A stretch of DNA of 53,575 nt from contig NZ_JAVRHP010000014.1 in assembly GCF_031846505.1 (NCBI RefSeq), forward strand, positions 1-53,575, written 5' to 3'. Positions within the stretch are counted from its first letter, which is position 1. Every line of letters begins with the position of its first letter. Source of the DNA: Autumnicola edwardsiae (GTDB lineage: Bacteria > Bacteroidota > Bacteroidia > Flavobacteriales > Flavobacteriaceae). A program made the translations under genes and the position numbers. Under the pieces are notes generated by a model, which had not been told where the DNA came from, made no database searches, and worked only from the letters and a program-made list of their open reading frames with translations. This document shows positions 49,491 to 53,575 of the stretch, one piece after another.

Positions 49491-52020
49491 TTACAAGGGA
49501 ATTTACTGCGTTTACCAGATAAATGTAACTTGAACCTACACTTATCACATATTCATTTTCTCCCCAGAGAAAGGGCCAGTCTTCTCTGTTTTCCGGAAAG
49601 TCCGGCTTTAAAATCAAAACGCCGGGGACAATTCCTCCTGCAATAAAAGAAAAATCTGCCCGGTTCATTCCGTATGCTACTTTTTTTGATTTTGTACCAA
49701 CTCCAGATACAAAAGATATTGAGGAATCTGGATGAGTCCCATAAATATAGTTTAATGCTTTATAGACATGTTCCTTATCTATAAGATCCGGAAAAGCTTT
49801 GTAAAGCAGGTAATTATTCATGGCAAAAGCAATAACCTGTCCATTTCCTGCCCAGCCGCCACGGCCAATTGGTACACCAAACGGATTTTCCTGATAATGC
49901 GCATCCAATTCGCTCTGGTAGGCCATGGTCCTTTCTCTCATTTTCTTCTTAAAAGAATCTTTCATAAAAGGGAGCACCCGGGTAATCCGCCCGGAATGAG
50001 ACGAAAAGTTCGAATCGATAACCGGCCACATTTCTGTAATACGAGCAGCATATTTCTGGTCCTTTGTGGCAAGTAAAAGTTCTACGGCGGCTTTTAACTC
50101 TTCATCTTGCAGTGTGCCACCGGTGGTATTTCCATGATGAAAAAGGTCTGGTTCTTTAGCATGCTCTTCCTTCCAAACATTTTTTGCGGTGGTAAGGCAT
50201 TCCTGTGCAAGCGAATCGTTATAGCCTTTTAAAACGCGACTGGCGGCAGCAAGAGCGGCTATAGAACCGTAATTTAAAGGTGTGGATTTGCTGGTGAAAG
50301 CCCATCTGTCATCAAACTTTCCACTTCTGTAGCCGTCAGACTCAAGCGAATCCATGTTTTTGTCGTAGATAAGATTATCTGTCATTGTTAATCCGTCGCC
50401 AAGATGCGTGTACTGGGAAATATCGGGAACAATAATTCCGGGAATAGCGTGTCCTACAGCTCTGTGCTGTGCAATTAAAGCCAGGGTCCCATGTTCAATT
50501 TGCTGAAGCATATCCGCCTTTCCGTCGGGATTATGTATATCAACATATTTTGCGTCGTAATTTACTGAAGTCTGGTCCCGCTGAAGATTAAAATCTTCAT
50601 AAGCATATACCAGGTTGTTAACTACATAATATTGGGTCTGCGTTCTAATATCATAATCCCCGGCATCGTACCAGCCTCCAATATTTAATTTGGGGATATG
50701 TTCCCCGGGCTCATACTGCGTATCTGTTGTAGGGCCCTGGGCATAAAGATCAAAATGCTCATGATCTACAGGTGCCTGTAAAGCATCATCCATATGGGAT
50801 GCACCATGCCACACGCGGTAAGCTTCATTAACGAGCATGTGGTCCATTTGTACGGGAAAATAGATATCGTTTGTAGGATGCCAAGCATCTTCATAAATAT
50901 TCTCACCTATTCTAAATGGAGCAGTGGTTTCTTCAGCATAACTAATTACATAGGTACCCGGCTCCCTTATTTCAGAAAAATCATAGTGAAAATAATTATA
51001 TCGGGTATACTGTCCCCATCTGGCAAGTTCTCCTGTTTGCACATCAATCTTTTCACCTTCTTCGGAAATTTTCTGAAGAGTGGCGGTTTGCTCGGGAGTA
51101 GCATTTTTATCCAGTTCAATTACAGCCACTTTCTTCTGGTTAGGATGATAACCAACCTGGGAATGTGCAATTACGGGCTTGCGAGACCATCCGGGAATAG
51201 CGTTGGCTGAAATAAACCACTCCAGCACTTTTCCTGTTTCACCTTCCGGAATAAGACTTCTCACCACAAACCAGCCATTCTGGGCTTTGTCCCTTCCGTC
51301 GTGCAGCATTAATTCTGCATCTTCCGAAATTATGGTAACCCTACGCTTGGGATCTTCCGGCGCCAGCACGAGTTTTTGACCTGTAGCCATAGGTTTTGGT
51401 GAAGTATAGCCGGTATTGTCTTTGTTCATATCACTACTGGGATATAGCGGAAAAACGTCACCCTTGCCGTCCATATAATAGGTTTTTTCCCAGTAAGCTG
51501 AAGGAATAAACTCTAAATTCAAACCGGCTTTGCCCACCAGAGTTTCAGGTACGGCTTCCTCCAGGTGCACACTAAGAAGAATACCATCGTCTTTTGCCTC
51601 TGCGCGAACCATATACTTAAAGTTGTAGTCGGGATACTCCTGGTAAGTATCAATCCGGCCGTTTTCGCGGTCTACTTTCCTTTCAGAAAAAGTAGGGATG
51701 GCGTCCCATTGTTCAGGGGTGGCATGCAGTCGCACATCACCATTGGTGGCCGTACGATCCCCGTGATGTATAATTTCTATACCGCTTATTTTCGAGTCGC
51801 TGAATAAACCATTGTACCAGTTGCTAAAGGCCAGAATATTAACACCTGGGACCTCAAAGTATTCCTCTTCATTTAATTCCATATCAGCATCTTGTGCCGA
51901 AAGTGGAGAAATGATTAGTAGGAAGAAAATGAATATTAGAATTTTATTTTTGACAGGGTCATGCTCGCTGCTGTGGGTTCTGCGGTGCTTTTCCCGGTAA
52001 GCAGGGTAATTGTTTTCCAT
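49483..52020 (-). CDS. Large divergent GH9 glycoside hydrolase with N-terminal extension
   Basis: 845 residues. A long charged start (about 24 residues) precedes a signal peptide core (about 27-40) and cleavage around SAQ (41-43). Residues about 50-280 form an extra beta-rich domain of unknown family. An Ig-like CelD_N domain follows (about 282-375, QVGYHPNQKKVAV), then the GH9 barrel (about 380-845) with GGWYDAGDYDIRT (Asp near 452 and 455) and GENEYVISVGS (Glu near 823). The HHRP segment conserved in cellulases is replaced by VAYGMNRADF (near 781-790). So the catalytic acids are kept while a substrate-binding element is lost, suggesting a different glycan specificity from the GH9 at 995-2764. 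No usable alternative start is seen downstream. Confidence 0.88.
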   Translation of the reverse strand: MENNYPAYREKHRRTHSSEHDPVKNKILIFIFFLLIISPLSAQDADMELNEEEYFEVPGVNILAFSNWYNGLFSDSKISGIEIIHHGDRTATNGDVRLHATPEQWDAIPTFSERKVDRENGRIDTYQEYPDYNFKYMVRAEAKDDGILLSVHLEEAVPETLVGKAGLNLEFIPSAYWEKTYYMDGKGDVFPLYPSSDMNKDNTGYTSPKPMATGQKLVLAPEDPKRRVTIISEDAELMLHDGRDKAQNGWFVVRSLIPEGETGKVLEWFISANAIPGWSRKPVIAHSQVGYHPNQKKVAVIELDKNATPEQTATLQKISEEGEKIDVQTGELARWGQYTRYNYFHYDFSEIREPGTYVISYAEETTAPFRIGENIYEDAWHPTNDIYFPVQMDHMLVNEAYRVWHGASHMDDALQAPVDHEHFDLYAQGPTTDTQYEPGEHIPKLNIGGWYDAGDYDIRTQTQYYVVNNLVYAYEDFNLQRDQTSVNYDAKYVDIHNPDGKADMLQQIEHGTLALIAQHRAVGHAIPGIIVPDISQYTHLGDGLTMTDNLIYDKNMDSLESDGYRSGKFDDRWAFTSKSTPLNYGSIAALAAASRVLKGYNDSLAQECLTTAKNVWKEEHAKEPDLFHHGNTTGGTLQDEELKAAVELLLATKDQKYAARITEMWPVIDSNFSSHSGRITRVLPFMKDSFKKKMRERTMAYQSELDAHYQENPFGVPIGRGGWAGNGQVIAFAMNNYLLYKAFPDLIDKEHVYKALNYIYGTHPDSSISFVSGVGTKSKKVAYGMNRADFSFIAGGIVPGVLILKPDFPENREDWPFLWGENEYVISVGSSYIYLVNAVNSLVNE

Positions 52021-52680
52021 TGTAAGATTTTATTATTTAAGTGCGTTTAAATGTGGTAAATTATATAGGATTCACAAGTTAATAAATGTATTTTAATAAT
52101 TTAACAATTTTCTGAATCTACTGTACCTGTAGAATCTTTTAAGTTCATATTTTTATTTGTAATAATATTAATTAGAAAATTTTTTCAGAAAAAGAAGTGT
52201 AGTACGATAATTACCATTTTTCGAAGGGTGATCATGGTTTTCTTCCCAGTGATATTAATCTTCATCTGTTCATATTTATATTTTATAGTCTCAAAAGAGC
52301 TTCATTTTGAAATGCTCGGGAATAATCTTCAAAATAAAAAGCCATCCAAGATTATCAATTTTTTTCAGTCACCTTTATTTTTCCAGGCTACAAATAGCCG
52401 CAAAATTCCTACCCTCCTCGTTCTGATCTTCGTTTATAGAAGGCAGGAAAGACTGATTTATGAAACGGTTACTTTTTTAACGATCTCTCCGGAAATTTGC
52501 CGCTTTGGGAGGTTTTTAATGAGCAGATGACTATAGATATGGGTATGCCGAAAACAGGGAAAGAATTTTTAGAAAAACCAATATCACCTGTAGTCCTTCA
52601 AACTAGATCAAAAACTCAGAAGGTAGCTTTTTCTATCAGCTATTACTTTTCTAATTGAATTGCTTTTCGATAATCTTTGC
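52021..52680. other. 660-bp gene-poor region upstream of the GH9 operon
   Basis: The stretch is AT-rich and lies between the GH9 start and the end of the MFS gene. It should carry the promoter of the minus-strand GH9-CE15-ThuA-redoxin operon, but I see no full consensus match. CGATAATTACCATTTTTCGAAG at 52205-52226 resembles the repeat core at 31421 and 31577. A 100-codon plus-strand frame (52228-52530) has no recognisable family or good context and I do not call it a gene. Confidence 0.5.
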
Positions 52681-53575
52681 TTAAACCTGCTCCTGTTGCT
52701 GCTGGCGAAAAAAGAGTTGCGATACAGGAATCAGCATTAATCCTGTAATTATAAAAAGGATAAAAGATAACTTCAGGCTAAAGGCATTTGCCAGATAGCC
52801 AATTAGGGGTGGGCCCAGCAACATCCCTACAATTCCATAGGTAGCGATTATAGAAACTGCCATGCCCGCGGAATATTTTGAAGAGGTGCCCGCCAAAGTA
52901 AATACCATGGGGATAATAGCTGCCACGCCTAGTCCTACCATACTAAACCCAATTAGCGCCGGCCAGAAATATGGAAAAATTACTACCATTAAAATCCCGC
53001 ACGCAATAAGGGTGGCACTAAAAATAAAAGTTTTTTCCATGCCAATTTTATCTATAATATTATCTGAAAAGAACCTGGAAAGCGCCATAAAAACCATAAA
53101 AATAAAGTAGCCAAGAGTAAAAATATCTTCTCCAATTACCTCTTTAAAGTACACACCACTCCAGTCGAACATACCACCTTCACAAAGCGCCGCGAAGAAA
53201 ACCAGCAGCCCCAGGTATAAAATAAATTTATCTGGTTTCCCAAGTTTTAGTTTGTTGCCCTGCGGTGCACGGTCGTTGGTTAATAAAAATCTGTAGGCGG
53301 CAATTGCAGCAATAAAAGTTACAACAGCTACCATTGCCAGGTGCTCCGGCATCGGGACGTTCAGCTTAAGCATTAAGGTAGAAAAACCCACGCCCGTGAG
53401 TCCGCCGGTACTCCACAGGCCATGAAAAGATCCGTTGATCTTTTTTCCGTAGTTTTTCTGAAGGGTGATCGCCTGGGTATTCATGGAAATATTCAGGATT
53501 CTCATGCAAAAGGAAAACAAAAAAACGGAAACGATCAATAACAGGAGGCTGTCTGAATATCCAATCCCTATAAGC
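52681..53575 (-). CDS. MFS transporter (partial, runs off the right edge)
   Basis: At least 298 residues with about nine membrane helices visible. The open frame continues to the window edge without an internal ATG at the expected start, so the N terminus lies outside. SMNTQAITLQKNYGKKINGSFHGLWSTGG is the conserved loop of the YbjJ/FucP-like MFS branch; GLLVFFAALCEGGMFDWSGVYFKEVIG and SRFFSDNIIDKIG are later loops typical of that branch. Possible substrates are sugars or small metabolites. Whether it is functionally linked to the GH9 operon is unclear, since 660 bp separate them. Confidence 0.85.
   Translation of the reverse strand, partial: LIGIGYSDSLLLLIVSVFLFSFCMRILNISMNTQAITLQKNYGKKINGSFHGLWSTGGLTGVGFSTLMLKLNVPMPEHLAMVAVVTFIAAIAAYRFLLTNDRAPQGNKLKLGKPDKFILYLGLLVFFAALCEGGMFDWSGVYFKEVIGEDIFTLGYFIFMVFMALSRFFSDNIIDKIGMEKTFIFSATLIACGILMVVIFPYFWPALIGFSMVGLGVAAIIPMVFTLAGTSSKYSAGMAVSIIATYGIVGMLLGPPLIGYLANAFSLKLSFILFIITGLMLIPVSQLFFRQQQQEQV

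Noticed and set aside
52228..52530. 100-codon plus-strand frame in the 660-bp gap
   Set aside because: Low-complexity, AT-rich, no recognisable domain beyond a possible chance hydrophobic start, and it covers part of a repeat-like region.
1..53575. CRISPR arrays, insertion sequences, tRNA or rRNA genes
   Set aside because: No regularly spaced identical repeats, no transposase frame with inverted ends, and no cloverleaf-like sequence were found by reading; a tRNAscan or IS search would settle it.

Overview
The window looks like chromosomal DNA of a Bacteroidota bacterium of the family Flavobacteriaceae, probably a marine or saline relative of Gramella, Salegentibacter, Salinimicrobium or Zunongwangia. 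The evidence is a SusC/SusD pair, a b558-type three-subunit succinate dehydrogenase, a flavobacterial SUF cluster with DUF2480 and DUF3078 genes, near absence of Shine-Dalgarno sequences, and promoter boxes of the Bacteroidota type (TTTG or TTG, about 19-20 nt, then TAnnTTTG). The genus is an inference. I see no rRNA, tRNA, CRISPR array, insertion sequence or prophage.

Left part (1-20.1 kb), mostly housekeeping: the end of ssb, a one-domain DEAD-box-like protein, a secreted GH9 glucanase, a histone-deacetylase-family amidohydrolase, the repair translocase Mfd, a ParE-type toxin-antitoxin pair, two membrane proteins, PdeM, a methionine-type aminotransferase and sdhCAB, all on the minus strand. 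Then come cbpA-cbpM, an aminopeptidase P, an alpha/beta hydrolase and a small zinc-ribbon protein on the plus strand, and thiL on the minus strand.

Middle part (20.1-31.7 kb): a plus-strand Fe-S assembly cluster, sufA - S23/four-helix-bundle gene - sufB - lipoprotein - sufC - sufD - sufS - META lipoprotein - sufE - DUF59 - DUF2480 - DUF3078, ending at a hairpin terminator. It is followed by hflX and a secreted lipocalin-like protein, then a 370-bp intergenic region made of imperfect direct repeats.

Right part (31.7-53.6 kb): an SDR protein and a membrane M28 peptidase, a CBS-domain protein, and a probable polysaccharide utilisation locus. Its plus-strand arm is a CRTAC1-type VCBS lipoprotein, SusC, SusD and a GH2 enzyme with the NxK residues of beta-glucuronidases. 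Its minus-strand arm is a divergent 845-residue GH9, a CE15-like glucuronoyl esterase, a ThuA protein and a two-domain thioredoxin-like lipoprotein. The two arms converge on a shared terminator at about 46.0 kb. The enzyme set suggests a uronic-acid-containing, possibly esterified, glycan as substrate (inference). An MFS transporter runs off the right edge.

The most noteworthy items are this locus, with its atypical GH9 and no regulator in view; uncharacterised lipoproteins and DUF genes woven into the suf operon, with an S23-type gene inserted between sufA and sufB; three genes (mfd, thiL, hflX) whose -7 box lies 5-6 nt before the ATG, predicting leaderless mRNAs; and a dispersed intergenic repeat family.
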